Assembly (NCBI RefSeq): GCF_002135335.1
Contig: NZ_NEGC01000004.1
Location: 1 to 64,000, forward strand
Length of the DNA stretch: 64,000 nucleotides
Origin: Acinetobacter sp. ANC 4470
GTDB taxonomy: Bacteria; Pseudomonadota; Gammaproteobacteria; Pseudomonadales; Moraxellaceae
Direction of reading: 5' to 3'
Positions 9,232 to 18,348 of the stretch are shown piece after piece (position 1 is the first letter of the stretch; each line of letters starts with the position of its first letter). The notes below the pieces were generated by a model that worked only from the letters and a program-made list of their open reading frames with translations, had not been told where the DNA came from and did no database searches. The position numbers and the translations under genes are program-made.

Positions 9232-10959
9232 TTATTTAAAAACTTCTGGTGCAAGTTGCTGCATTGCTTGAAAATGAGTCAGATAAATTTGCCCAGTTAA
9301 ATGTTTTAATAATTTGGAATGCTGTAATTTATCCATAACAGGACCCTTAATTTCGGATAAATGTAATTTAATATTCAACTTGTTTAATTCAGCATTTACG
9401 TCCTCCAACATTTCTAAGGCACTGAGATCAATTGAACTGATACTTGAACAATTAATCACCACATGTTCTAAATCAATATACTGACTGACAGCATTAATTA
9501 AAAAACCTTTGAAAATATGGGTATTTAAAAAGTTTAAATTTTCATCAATACGCATTGAAAGTAATTTAGATGAAGTCAGCACATGATGACGTTGGACATT
9601 CCTAAAATGTTGCGTACCTTCAAGTAAGCCAATAACCGCAATATGTGGGCGACTAATTCGCCACAATAAAAGTATAAAGGTTGAGATAATCCCGATCATT
9701 AAACCTGTGGAAATATCAATACAGACCACCCCGAAGAAGGTAATCCACATGGCAATTCCATCTGCTTTGGAATAACGCCACGTTTCGATAAAAGGTTTGA
9801 AATCGACTAATTTCCAAATGGAAACAATAATGGTGGCTGCCAGAATCGCTAAAGGCAAATCACGAAAAAACCCTGTGAAATAAAGACTGACCAAAACAAT
9901 TAGAAACGATGAAAAAACACCTGCCATTGGGGTTTTAGCCCCAGAGTCTGCATTAACAACCGTTCGAGATAAACTTCCTGTGACTGGAAATGCAGAGCTT
10001 AAACCTGCACTTAAATTGGCCAAACCTAAAGCGACTAACTCTTGATTGCTATTTAAGTCACTTCGTTGTTGTAAAGCTGTTGCCTGAGCAATTGACAATG
10101 ATTCGACAAAGCTAACCATGGCAATCATGGTCGCACCGGGTAATAAGGTAATGACCAAGTCCATATTCCAGTATGGCATGCTAATGGGTGGAAATCCTGA
10201 AGGTATTTCCCCGACGGTTTTAATTCCGACTTCTTTTAAGTTTAGAAAATAGACAGCGGCAATTGAAGCCACCACGAGGACTAAAGGCAGTGCTTTTGAA
10301 ATAAAAGCGGTAGAACCCATTCGGCTTTGAATGGCATTTGAGCTTAATATTTTTGGCATATAAATGAGAAAGCACAAAGCTAGCATGCCAAAAATAAAGG
10401 TTTCAATATTGCTATAACGGATGTATTGCCAAAAACTGAGTAAAAATTCAGGAATATTATTGGCTTCTAACGGTACATCGACCAGAAATTTGAATTGCCC
10501 TAAAGCGATGAGTAATGCCGAAGCAATAATAAAACTCTGAATGACAGGGTGGCTAATCAATTGAATCAGAAAGCCAAATTTTAACAGGCCTAACAATAAT
10601 GAAATGACACCAACCATAAAAGCCAGTAAACAAGCCGCTTGTATATAGACTGGAGAGCCGACTTCAAACAATGGATTTAAAGTCGCAAAGGTCATCATGG
10701 AAATAATAGCAACTGGACCAATAGAAAGCGTAGGACTACCACCCACCATGGCATAAATAATCATGGGGAGGATACTGGCATACAAACCCATAATAGGTGG
10801 CAAGCCTGCAAGCATGGCATAAGCCATACCTTGTGGAACCAGCATAGCGATTACAATAAGTGCAGAAAGAATATCTGATTTAAATTTAGCTTGGTTATAT
10901 TTACGAAGCCATTGCCAAGCAGGCAATAATGTCATTAAGCGAGAATTTAAATCTGACAT
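9232..10959 (-). CDS. SulP-family anion transporter with STAS domain
   Basis: A 575-residue SLC26/SulP transporter. The N-terminal membrane part (about residues 25-420) contains the SulP signature region VPQGMAYAMLAGLPPIMGLY and the later PVTGSLSRTVVNADSGAKTP. The C-terminal STAS domain (about residues 450-560) contains VVINCSSISSIDLSALEMLE. SulP proteins carry sulfate, bicarbonate or dicarboxylates. It lies 101 bases downstream of, and on the same strand as, a BigR-like sulfide-sensing regulator gene, which suggests an oxidised sulfur anion (sulfite or sulfate) as substrate; this is inference from context. A small palindrome sits in the gap between the two genes. Confidence 0.88.
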   Translation of the reverse strand: MSDLNSRLMTLLPAWQWLRKYNQAKFKSDILSALIVIAMLVPQGMAYAMLAGLPPIMGLYASILPMIIYAMVGGSPTLSIGPVAIISMMTFATLNPLFEVGSPVYIQAACLLAFMVGVISLLLGLLKFGFLIQLISHPVIQSFIIASALLIALGQFKFLVDVPLEANNIPEFLLSFWQYIRYSNIETFIFGMLALCFLIYMPKILSSNAIQSRMGSTAFISKALPLVLVVASIAAVYFLNLKEVGIKTVGEIPSGFPPISMPYWNMDLVITLLPGATMIAMVSFVESLSIAQATALQQRSDLNSNQELVALGLANLSAGLSSAFPVTGSLSRTVVNADSGAKTPMAGVFSSFLIVLVSLYFTGFFRDLPLAILAATIIVSIWKLVDFKPFIETWRYSKADGIAMWITFFGVVCIDISTGLMIGIISTFILLLWRISRPHIAVIGLLEGTQHFRNVQRHHVLTSSKLLSMRIDENLNFLNTHIFKGFLINAVSQYIDLEHVVINCSSISSIDLSALEMLEDVNAELNKLNIKLHLSEIKGPVMDKLQHSKLLKHLTGQIYLTHFQAMQQLAPEVFK

Positions 10960-11017
10960 ATCTAAAGCTAAATCACTATTTTAGATATATTATGCATAAA
11001 AAATGCTAAGAAGTCTT

Positions 11018-11030
11018 AATTCAATGAATT
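11018..11030. promoter_or_regulatory. Palindrome between BigR-like gene and SulP gene
   Basis: A perfect 6-1-6 palindrome, AATTCAATGAATT, in the 101-base gap just upstream of the SulP gene. It shares its TTCAAT element with a palindrome upstream of the regulator gene. It could be a second operator for the same ArsR-type protein. AT-rich palindromes also arise by chance. Confidence 0.35.
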
Positions 11031-11060
11031 TCTTTATTTAATTTAATGTTATTTGTCTGA

Positions 11061-11378
11061 TTAAATTAGATTTTTAGGGCAATATAATTGATATAACGTA
11101 TTTAATACTTGCACCAATTTTTCATCTTTAATGGAATAAAAAATTTGCTTACCATCACGGCGAGTAGAAACCACATCACTTTTGCGTAACATCATCAACT
11201 GTTGAGATAAAGTAGGCTGATTAATTTGTGTCAACTCTTCTATTTGTGAAACATTTAACTCTTGTTTGGCAAGGTGACATAAAATAAGTAAACGATCTGT
11301 ATTGGCCAATGATTTTAATATGGTGACAACAATATCCACAGAATCATGCATAGAAGCAATTTCAAGATCGGTGTTCAT
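11061..11378 (-). CDS. ArsR-family regulator of the BigR/YgaV/SqrR type (sulfide/persulfide sensor)
   Basis: A 105-residue winged-helix repressor. The recognition helix region QPTLSQQLMMLRKSDVVSTR and the KQIFYSI wing match the BigR/YgaV/SqrR group rather than metal-binding ArsR proteins, and the ELCVC-type metal motif is absent. Two cysteines occupy the positions used by that group as a redox pair: Cys34 (RLLILCHL) and Cys100 (LYQLYCPKN) near the C-terminus. In BigR and SqrR such cysteines form a disulfide or polysulfide link when sulfide or persulfide rises, releasing DNA. The neighbouring SulP gene is the likely target. The usual persulfide dioxygenase gene is not adjacent. Confidence 0.82.
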   Translation of the reverse strand: MNTDLEIASMHDSVDIVVTILKSLANTDRLLILCHLAKQELNVSQIEELTQINQPTLSQQLMMLRKSDVVSTRRDGKQIFYSIKDEKLVQVLNTLYQLYCPKNLI

Positions 11379-11406
11379 ACGAATTTCTCATACTAATTAA
11401 CACTAA

Positions 11407-11436
11407 TATACGCAGTATAATGCTTCAATAATTGAA
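11407..11436. promoter_or_regulatory. Two palindromes upstream of the BigR-like gene
   Basis: The region 30-60 bases upstream of the regulator start holds two perfect palindromes: TATACGCAGTATA (5-3-5, 11407-11419) and TTCAATAATTGAA (6-1-6, 11424-11436). They are good candidates for autoregulatory operator sites of the ArsR-type protein. No direct evidence of binding can be read from sequence. Confidence 0.45.
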
Positions 11437-11569
11437 TAAATTAGAAAAAGTTCATATTTTCAATTCTTTTTAATGAACACAAATATCAAATATTCTGATA
11501 TAAATTTAAATAAGACATTTAATTTAAGATAAATGCCTTATGCTGGTGCACAATATTATGAACTGATGA

Positions 11570-14068
11570 TTATTTACTTGGTTGTTTAAATCCTTTTAAT
11601 TCTTTTTCAGTAAAATTAACTACTTCGATGATTGCTTGATGCATTTCAGAACTATACCAACTAAAACTAACTGATATTTTTTCTTCAAAATCATCGCTTA
11701 TAACAAAATGATCATCTTTAACACTCAATACGCTATTTTGTTTAAGTACTGAAATAAAACTTTTTAAGGTCGCACTATCAAAATAATAACCAGATTGAAT
11801 TTTTTGCATTTGAGAAAGTTTTTGCAGTACAGCTTTACTCATATTTTCTAACGCTTTGAGCGTTAACGATTGAGTTGGTGCGTATTGTTGCAGTAATGCT
11901 GAGATAATCAGCATATTATTCAGACTAGCACTCGATAAATGTGCTAGTGATAAAAGCTTACTTTGCATGTGTTCATCTAATGTTACTGAAACAGTATTAT
12001 CCTGAAAAACAATCCAGCCTAAATTTTCTAAGCTATTTATAATTGAAGTAATTTCATTTTCTAATTCATCTAGATTCCATTTTAAGAAAAACTCTTCTTT
12101 AAAAGAAGGATACATATTTTTAATGGTATCTATTAAATAATGGCATGATATTTTTTGATGAGATTGAATAATCATTGCAACTAATGCAGGAAGAATAAAA
12201 CAGTGCAGAATATTGTTACTAAAATAACTTAATAGTATTTTTTGACTTTCAGCAACGCGAATCCAATTTTCATGATTTTGGCTAAAAACTTCAACTTGTT
12301 TTAACTTGATAGCATATTGAATAATTTCAACATTGGACAGCTCGGTCATCATCATTCTTGCATCATATTTTACCTCATTGAGTAAATAACGGTATTGATC
12401 AATCTGCGAGATTAAATCATTTTCATTTAAAATATGATTTTCAGAATTTAATAAAATAAGTGAGATTAAGGAAATAGGGTTGACCACAACGGCTTTATTA
12501 ATATTTTCTAAAATTGAATTTGCTACTTGATCCACGGTTTGAATCACGGGTTGTGGCAACTCATCATGAATATTTAATTCAATCTGATCTGCTTGGTTGG
12601 CTGCTAACACTTGATCTAGAAAAATGGGTTCACCAAAATTAACATGCACTTGCCCAAAGATTTTTTCAATTTTACGTGCTGAACTTAAAATCCCCCAAAT
12701 GGATTCGGCTTCCTTCGGTTTACCATTTAGTTCATTTAAGTAAGATGTACCTTCGATCAGCTTTTCATAGCCGAAATAGGTTGGAATAAAGGCAATTGGT
12801 TTGGTTGCACCACGTAAATGACTTTGCACAGTCATCGAAAGCATACCTTTTTTCGGTGGTAACAGCAGACCAGTACGTGAACGTCCACCTTCAATAAAAT
12901 ATTCTAACGGTGTGTTTCGTGATAATAGGCTGTGTAAATACTCTTTAAAAACAGAAGTATATAAATCATTTCCACTAAAGGTTCGACGAATAAAATAAGC
13001 GCCAGCACCGCGCATGATTTGCCCGACCACAGGTAGGTTTAAGTTAATACCTGCTGCAATATGCGGAACCATTAAGCCACGATTGAAAATCACATAAGAG
13101 AGCAGCAAATAGTCGATATGGCTGCGATGACAAGGCGTATAGACAATCTCATAATCCTTGGCTAACTCGCGAACGGTATCGAAATTATGGACTTCAATAC
13201 CATCATAAAGCTGCGTCCATAACTTGGTGAGCGCAATTTCAGCAAAACGTAAAGTTGAATATGAGAAATCAGAAACCACTTCGGTTAAATAACCTTTGGC
13301 TCGATTTTCTGCTTCAAACATACTAATTTTATGATCAATACTTTCTTTTCGAATCGCATCTTGAATTGTTTCAGTTTTCATTAATTTATTAATGAGATTG
13401 CGACGGTCTGATAAATCTGGACCTAAAATTGCTTCTTTGTATTTATTAAAATTTGAATTGAGTTCTTTGACAATTGAATGCGCTGGAGAAAAGTTTGGAC
13501 GTTCAATTTTCGCTTCTTCAATCGCGGCTTTAAGTGAAATCGGTTTATGAAACTCAATGTAGTTTTCACGACCATATATAGAAATATTGAGGGCTTGTTT
13601 TAATTTGGATGGGGTAGACCAAGCATCGGAAAATAAAGCCTTAAACCAAGAATCTTCATATTCAGGCGAACGTCCCCATAAAACAGTCACAGGCACCAGT
13701 TCAATATCGTATTCAGGATATTTTTCTAACACTTCAATCATTCGAATCAATTTAGCCGAATAATGATAAGCCTCACTTTTTGAGCTGGGCATATTTAAGG
13801 CGAGTATAGAATCTTCTTCTTGAAATTCTTGAATCATTAAAGGGGCAAAAACAGAAGGCAGTTTACGTGTTTTGGCTTCGCTGTCGATTAATACCGTATT
13901 GCTTAGCGATGAATCTTGTAATACATAACAAATTAATTTTTTATCGAATTGATTTTCTATGTTTTTTTCTAATTCGGTGGTGTTGCCTAAGACTTGAGGC
14001 GTGACGATCTTATCTAGAATTTTTTGCGTAAATTGGCGATAGAATCGGCTATAACCCTTATTAGACAT
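11570..14068 (-). CDS. plsB: Glycerol-3-phosphate 1-O-acyltransferase
   Basis: An 832-residue inner-membrane-associated acyltransferase that puts the first acyl chain on sn-glycerol 3-phosphate in phospholipid synthesis. The PlsB blocks are visible: the catalytic HRSHID (about residues 314-319), then FIEGGRSRTG, and FIPTYFGYEKLIEG. The length is that of the PlsB family. The open frame extends 29 codons further upstream, but the ATG at 14068 has an AGGGAA ribosome binding site and gives MSNKGYSRFYRQF; the upstream candidates have none. The gene is divergent from cysK. Confidence 0.93.
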   Translation of the reverse strand: MSNKGYSRFYRQFTQKILDKIVTPQVLGNTTELEKNIENQFDKKLICYVLQDSSLSNTVLIDSEAKTRKLPSVFAPLMIQEFQEEDSILALNMPSSKSEAYHYSAKLIRMIEVLEKYPEYDIELVPVTVLWGRSPEYEDSWFKALFSDAWSTPSKLKQALNISIYGRENYIEFHKPISLKAAIEEAKIERPNFSPAHSIVKELNSNFNKYKEAILGPDLSDRRNLINKLMKTETIQDAIRKESIDHKISMFEAENRAKGYLTEVVSDFSYSTLRFAEIALTKLWTQLYDGIEVHNFDTVRELAKDYEIVYTPCHRSHIDYLLLSYVIFNRGLMVPHIAAGINLNLPVVGQIMRGAGAYFIRRTFSGNDLYTSVFKEYLHSLLSRNTPLEYFIEGGRSRTGLLLPPKKGMLSMTVQSHLRGATKPIAFIPTYFGYEKLIEGTSYLNELNGKPKEAESIWGILSSARKIEKIFGQVHVNFGEPIFLDQVLAANQADQIELNIHDELPQPVIQTVDQVANSILENINKAVVVNPISLISLILLNSENHILNENDLISQIDQYRYLLNEVKYDARMMMTELSNVEIIQYAIKLKQVEVFSQNHENWIRVAESQKILLSYFSNNILHCFILPALVAMIIQSHQKISCHYLIDTIKNMYPSFKEEFFLKWNLDELENEITSIINSLENLGWIVFQDNTVSVTLDEHMQSKLLSLAHLSSASLNNMLIISALLQQYAPTQSLTLKALENMSKAVLQKLSQMQKIQSGYYFDSATLKSFISVLKQNSVLSVKDDHFVISDDFEEKISVSFSWYSSEMHQAIIEVVNFTEKELKGFKQPSK

Positions 14069-14336
14069 CGTATTCCCTAAATTAGTTTTCATTTGATTGA
14101 TATTGTGTGCAATAACATGAATAAATACAAACTTTATTGATGACAAATAGGTCATTTAAGTTGTAACTATTTAAGAAAATTTGAACGGTAATTATCGACA
14201 AAATTTTCTATTTTTTAGTTTTAAATAGGCAATTAAAGTTGCATAAAAATTGAATTAGAAAAGCTTATCTTCAATGTATAAATGGCTTATGATGAATCCA
14301 TGACCTTAAAATCAAAAATCGCTCAAGGGAGTTAAA

Positions 14337-15335
14337 ATGACAACAGATTCTGCTTTTCCAACACCAAAAAATTTAGGTATAGCGGTTTATAGCAATAATG
14401 CTGAAGCGATTGGCAACACGCCATTGATTCGTATTAATCGTTCAATTTCTTCACCTGCTACAGTCTTGGCTAAAATTGAAAGCCGTAATCCTGCTTTTTC
14501 TGTGAAATGCCGTATCGGTACAGCTTTAATTGCAGATGCTGAAGAAAAAGGTTTACTTAAACCGGGTATGCATATTGTAGAACCCACCAGTGGTAATACG
14601 GGTATTGCGCTTGCATTTGTTGCTGCTGCAAAGGGTTATGCTATTACTTTAACCATGCCTGCAAGTATGAGTATTGAGCGTCGTAAAGTATTAAAAGCCT
14701 TTGGTGCAAATTTGGTGCTGACAGAACCTGCAAAAGGGATGAAGGGGGCTGTTGATGAAGCTGTTCGTTTAGCTACTGAACAACCTGATTTATATTATTT
14801 ACCGCAACAATTTGAAAACCCAGCCAATCCTAAAATTCATGAGCAAACCACTGGCCCAGAAATTTGGGAAGCCACAGGTGGTAAGGTTGATATTTTAGTT
14901 TCTGGCGTAGGTACAGGCGGTACGATTACAGGTATTTCTCGCTATTTTGAGCAAGTGAGAAATCAACCACTTTATTCAGTTGCAGTTGAACCTGCGGAAT
15001 CGCCAATTATTGGGCAAACCAAACGTGGCGAAGCATTGACCCCCGGACCGCATAAAATCCAAGGGATTGGTGCAAACTTTATTCCTAAAAATTTAGACCT
15101 AGATTTAGTTGATGAAGTGATTGCCATTGAAAGTGCTAAAGCCGTTGAATGGGCACGTAAAACTGCAACGCAGGAAGGTATTTTGGTGGGAATTTCAAGT
15201 GGCGCAGCAATGGCAGCTGCGGCTGAATTGGCAGCACGTCCTGAAAATGCTGGAAAAACCATTGTGGTAATTTTACCTGATGCAGGTGAGCGTTATTTGT
15301 CTTCTGTATTATTTGAAGATATCTCTGCTGAATAG
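14337..15335 (+). CDS. cysK: Cysteine synthase A (O-acetylserine sulfhydrylase)
   Basis: A 332-residue PLP enzyme of the cysteine synthase family, which makes cysteine from O-acetylserine and sulfide. The PLP lysine lies in [11 protein letters not shown], the substrate loop is [11 protein letters not shown], and the phosphate loop is [12 protein letters not shown] ribosome binding site AAGGGAG lies about 5 bases upstream of the ATG. The gene is divergent from plsB and alone on its strand. Being about 3 kb from the BigR-like/SulP pair it adds to a loose sulfur theme, but nothing shows a shared transcript. Confidence 0.93.
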   Translation: MTTDSAFPTPKNLGIAVYSNNAEAIGNTPLIRINRSISSPATVLAKIESRNPAFSVKCRIGTALIADAEEKGLLKPGMHIVEPTSGNTGIALAFVAAAKGYAITLTMPASMSIERRKVLKAFGANLVLTEPAKGMKGAVDEAVRLATEQPDLYYLPQQFENPANPKIHEQTTGPEIWEATGGKVDILVSGVGTGGTITGISRYFEQVRNQPLYSVAVEPAESPIIGQTKRGEALTPGPHKIQGIGANFIPKNLDLDLVDEVIAIESAKAVEWARKTATQEGILVGISSGAAMAAAAELAARPENAGKTIVVILPDAGERYLSSVLFEDISAE

Positions 15336-15364
15336 TTTTTAGCTTTTTAGCTAATCGATCAAAT

Positions 15365-15403
15365 GTTTGACTTAAATATGAAAAACTCAGTTTTAAGTCA
15401 AAC
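15365..15403 (+). terminator. Hairpin after cysK
   Basis: A 12-base inverted repeat (GTTTGACTTAAA at 15365-15376 and its complement at 15392-15403) about 30 bases after the cysK stop. The run after the stem is not T-rich at once, so it may be a weak terminator or an mRNA-stabilising structure. Confidence 0.45.
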
Positions 15404-15598
15404 AGGTTCCATCATTATTTTTAATCGTAATGCTTGATACAAAAAGTCTATTCTTGTCTTTCCTTATTCATTTATAATATGAAACATCATTTAATTTCGA
15501 TGAAACAGCATATTCGAAATAAATAGATATAGGAAATATATCTAAAAAAGTAGATGATGTATCACCGTTACATATAGAAAATAGTAGGATTTTGATTA

Positions 15599-16534
15599 GT
15601 GTTTGAGCTTGACTGTAAATTACTCAGTGTTTTTCTCTATATTTATAAATATAAAAGTGTTTCGCTTGCAGCAGAATATCTGTCGATGAGTCAACCGACA
15701 GTAAGTAATATTCTGAATAAAATCAGACAGCATTATAACGATCCTCTTTTTTTAAGGATTGGTAATGAAATGGTTCCAACCGAACTTTCTAAACAACTTT
15801 TTCCTTTGGTCAGTGAGGCGCTCAGTAAAGTTGAGATCATTAATAATTTTACTATTAATTTTGACCAGTCAACTTCACAGCAGAAGTTTACCATTGCGAT
15901 GACCGATGTTTCACATTTAGTTTTATTGCCTAAAATTTCCCAGTATTTAAAAAAACATGCTTCACATATTCGCCTAAATGTTCGCGGTATTACCTCTGAA
16001 ACCAGTTATCAAATGGCCAATGGTGAAATTGATTTAGCCATTGGCTTTTTACCGAATTTGGAAAATGGTTTTTATCAACAAAAATTATTTGAACAATATT
16101 ATGTAGTCATCGCTTCAAAAAACCATCCTCGACTCAATAGTAATAATTTGACCATTGAACAATATTTAAATGAACCACATATCGATATTGATGCGGGCTT
16201 TGGGCATTACCATATTGAAAATGAGCTATTAAATTTAGAATTAAAACGTAATATTTTAATGCGACTGCCGAGCTATTTAGGGGTAGGGCTAGTGGTTCAG
16301 GAAACCGATGCAATTGCGACAGTGCCTTATTATTTGAGCGAAGTTTTATTGTCACGTGGTAATTTGCAAATTTTTGATGCTCCAATTACCTTTCCAACTT
16401 ATGCAGTAAAACAATATTGGCACATGTCATGTCATCATAAAACCAGCCATCAATGGTTGCGTCAGATGTGTTATGAGTTATTCAGTCAAATGAATGATTC
16501 AGATGGTTCAAGCCATGGAATTATTCAGCAATAA
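15599..16534 (+). CDS. LysR-family transcriptional regulator
   Basis: A 311-residue LysR-type protein with an N-terminal winged helix (SVSLAAEYLSMSQPTVSNIL, residues about 20-39) and a substrate-binding domain. The ARLKQHYDDPLFVR-like linker appears as IRQHYNDPLFLRIGNEMVPT, which is seen in the NahR/DntR/NodD branch that often responds to aromatic compounds. The start is a GTG with an AGGA ribosome binding site; no better ATG is present. It sits near the end of the ben/cat cluster and is convergent with a TetR gene. Its target is not evident; aromatic metabolism is a reasonable guess. Confidence 0.85.
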   Translation: MFELDCKLLSVFLYIYKYKSVSLAAEYLSMSQPTVSNILNKIRQHYNDPLFLRIGNEMVPTELSKQLFPLVSEALSKVEIINNFTINFDQSTSQQKFTIAMTDVSHLVLLPKISQYLKKHASHIRLNVRGITSETSYQMANGEIDLAIGFLPNLENGFYQQKLFEQYYVVIASKNHPRLNSNNLTIEQYLNEPHIDIDAGFGHYHIENELLNLELKRNILMRLPSYLGVGLVVQETDAIATVPYYLSEVLLSRGNLQIFDAPITFPTYAVKQYWHMSCHHKTSHQWLRQMCYELFSQMNDSDGSSHGIIQQ

Positions 16535-16559
16535 TTAAACCATAAGATAGATGTTCGAT

Positions 16560-16591
16560 CATTTCCATCACTTAATATAGTGATGGAAATG
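16560..16591. terminator. Hairpin between convergent LysR and TetR genes
   Basis: A perfect 13-base stem (CATTTCCATCACT at 16560-16572 pairing with 16579-16591) and a 6-base loop, located between two convergent genes. It is well placed as a shared terminator although neither side carries a long U-tract. Confidence 0.55.
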
Positions 16592-16631
16592 TGTGGCATC
16601 CATGCCCAATCACTGATGAATCGAAAAATAG

Positions 16632-17240
16632 TTAATCTATGGAAGATATTTTATCTGGTGTCATGAGCGCTTGATTAATATAAAGTTTGATTAAGCGTTC
16701 TCGTGAACCAATTGATTTTTGATAATGGGTTGAATTGAGTAATAAAGACGCACCATAAGTCACCGTCCAGACATAAGATAAATAATCGCGTATAGACATA
16801 GCACTATCTAAAGATTTTAGATATTCATCAGTCATATCTTTGATTTCAATAATCCGTTCTTCCCGTATTTGATATAATTCTTCAAATAATTCTTTTAATT
16901 TTTTTTCATTATTGGTTAATCGGTCTTCAATCACATGTAATAAAATTGTGCGGTTAGAATTTAGCATGTTGTAAAGCATGTATTGAGCAACATAGGTTTT
17001 AATATTGTTTTTATAATTTTTTGAAATTTCTAATAATCTTCTTTCATTTAAAATAATCAGTTCTAAATAAAGCTGATTTTTACTTTTAAAATGCTTATAA
17101 ATTGTACCCTTGGCAATATCAAGTTCAGAGGCAAGTTCTCCAAGCGTAATATCTTGATTATTATCCAGCAACAGCGTTTCTGCCATGGCTAAAATTTTCT
17201 CTTTACGTAATAGAAAATTTTGTTGGCGTACTGTATTCAT
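16632..17240 (-). CDS. TetR-family transcriptional regulator
   Basis: A 202-residue TetR-type repressor. The N-terminal DNA-binding domain is clear (ITLGELASELDIAKGTIYKHFKSKNQLYLEL in pieces: helix-turn-helix around residues 30-60). The C-terminal ligand domain has no recognisable specificity. The ATG at 17240 has a GGGACGG sequence about 6 bases upstream. It is convergent with a LysR gene and separated by 220 bases and a terminator from catD, so it is not part of the ben/cat transcript. Regulated gene unknown. Confidence 0.82.
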   Translation of the reverse strand: MNTVRQQNFLLRKEKILAMAETLLLDNNQDITLGELASELDIAKGTIYKHFKSKNQLYLELIILNERRLLEISKNYKNNIKTYVAQYMLYNMLNSNRTILLHVIEDRLTNNEKKLKELFEELYQIREERIIEIKDMTDEYLKSLDSAMSIRDYLSYVWTVTYGASLLLNSTHYQKSIGSRERLIKLYINQALMTPDKISSID

Positions 17241-17419
17241 TGCAACCGTCCCAAAAAGACATCAAAAAGCGAATTCCCCATATACTACATAAAATAGCAA
17301 TAACTATTCCACTATTATCGATTATGAGCAAGAATTAAGATTTTAAATAAATATTTTATTTTGACAAATTTAATCAACTATATAGCCATAATTAAAAGCA
17401 CATTAAAATAATTTGATGC

Positions 17420-17452
17420 CCTTAAAACAAACGCCCCACAAATAAGTGAGGC
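17420..17452 (-). terminator. Terminator after catD (end of the ben/cat run)
   Basis: On the minus strand a GCCTCAC/GTGGGGC stem (17452-17446 and 17439-17433, one wobble pair) with a 6-base loop is followed by a T-rich stretch, just beyond the catD stop. It marks the likely end of the long minus-strand transcript. Confidence 0.7.
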
Positions 17453-17460
17453 CTAAGTAT

Positions 17461-18243
17461 TTAGTATTTAGCAATAAAGCGCTGAACTGCTTGATTGAAC
17501 TCATTCGGACATTCAATATTTGAAATATGTGAAGCATTGATTTCAAATATTTGAGCATTAGGAATACGATCTAACATAAATTGACCATCTGTAACCGTGG
17601 TGACAGGGTCTTGAATACCCGCAATAATCAAGACTGGAACAGTAATGTCTTTGAGTTGTTCACGGAGGTCCGCTTTAGCCAAAGCTTCACAACAATTTGC
17701 ATAACCTTCTGCGCTGCTAGCTGCGAGGTCGTTACTCAGCGTTTCCACAATGGTTGCTTGGCTTTGGATAAAGGGAAGGGTAAACCAACGTGATGCTGCT
17801 GTTGATGCAATTGGTGCTAGACCTTGCTCACGAACCAATGCTGCACGTTCTTGCCAAGCTTGTTCCTGACCAATTTTTGCAGCAGTGTTACAGACAATCA
17901 CATGGTTAAAACGTTGTGGATGATGAATTGCAAGCCATTGACCTGTTAAACCACCCATTGAAATACCACAAAAAACAGCTTTTTCAATATTGAGATGATC
18001 AAGTAAATTCACCACATCTTGCCCTAATTGCTCGATGCTATAGGGGCCTTGAGGGGCGGTGGATGCACCGTGACCACGGGTATCATAACAAATCACAAAA
18101 AAATCATTTTGCAGTGCATCAATTTGTAGTTGCCACATTTGATAGTTTGTTCCCAAAGAATTGGAAAAAATAATCGCAGGTTTACTCGCATCACCAAAAG
18201 TTGCGTAATTGATGGTTGCATCATTTGAAATAAATGTTGGCAT
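17461..18243 (-). CDS. catD: 3-oxoadipate enol-lactonase
   Basis: A 260-residue alpha/beta hydrolase that opens beta-ketoadipate enol-lactone to beta-ketoadipate in the cytoplasm. The nucleophile elbow is CGISMGGLTG, the acid lies in IAGIQDPVT, and the catalytic His in INASHISNIE. It is named catD rather than pcaD because it ends the catechol cluster; the sequence alone would not separate the two. It follows catF by 105 bases, and a hairpin with a GGGAGG element lies just upstream of its ribosome binding site (GGGAGGG, 5 bases before ATG), which may influence translation. Confidence 0.9.
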   Translation of the reverse strand: MPTFISNDATINYATFGDASKPAIIFSNSLGTNYQMWQLQIDALQNDFFVICYDTRGHGASTAPQGPYSIEQLGQDVVNLLDHLNIEKAVFCGISMGGLTGQWLAIHHPQRFNHVIVCNTAAKIGQEQAWQERAALVREQGLAPIASTAASRWFTLPFIQSQATIVETLSNDLAASSAEGYANCCEALAKADLREQLKDITVPVLIIAGIQDPVTTVTDGQFMLDRIPNAQIFEINASHISNIECPNEFNQAVQRFIAKY

Positions 18244-18257
18244 AAAATCCCTCCCGA

Positions 18258-18277
18258 CCTCCCTTTAAAAAGGGAGG
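18258..18277 (-). promoter_or_regulatory. Hairpin overlapping the catD ribosome binding region
   Basis: On the mRNA strand CCTCCCTTT pairs with AAAGGGAGG across a 2-base loop, and 3 bases later comes a second copy of GGGAGG(G), which is the catD Shine-Dalgarno. The CCTCCC arm can pair with either copy, so the leader could hide or expose the ribosome site. Alternatively this is a dispersed intergenic repeat. Confidence 0.5.
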
Positions 18278-18348
18278 AGAAATAGCTGAGCATCCTCTTT
18301 ATTAAAACTCCTCGTGACAAGAAGAAGTTAAATTAGAGAAGTAAATTT

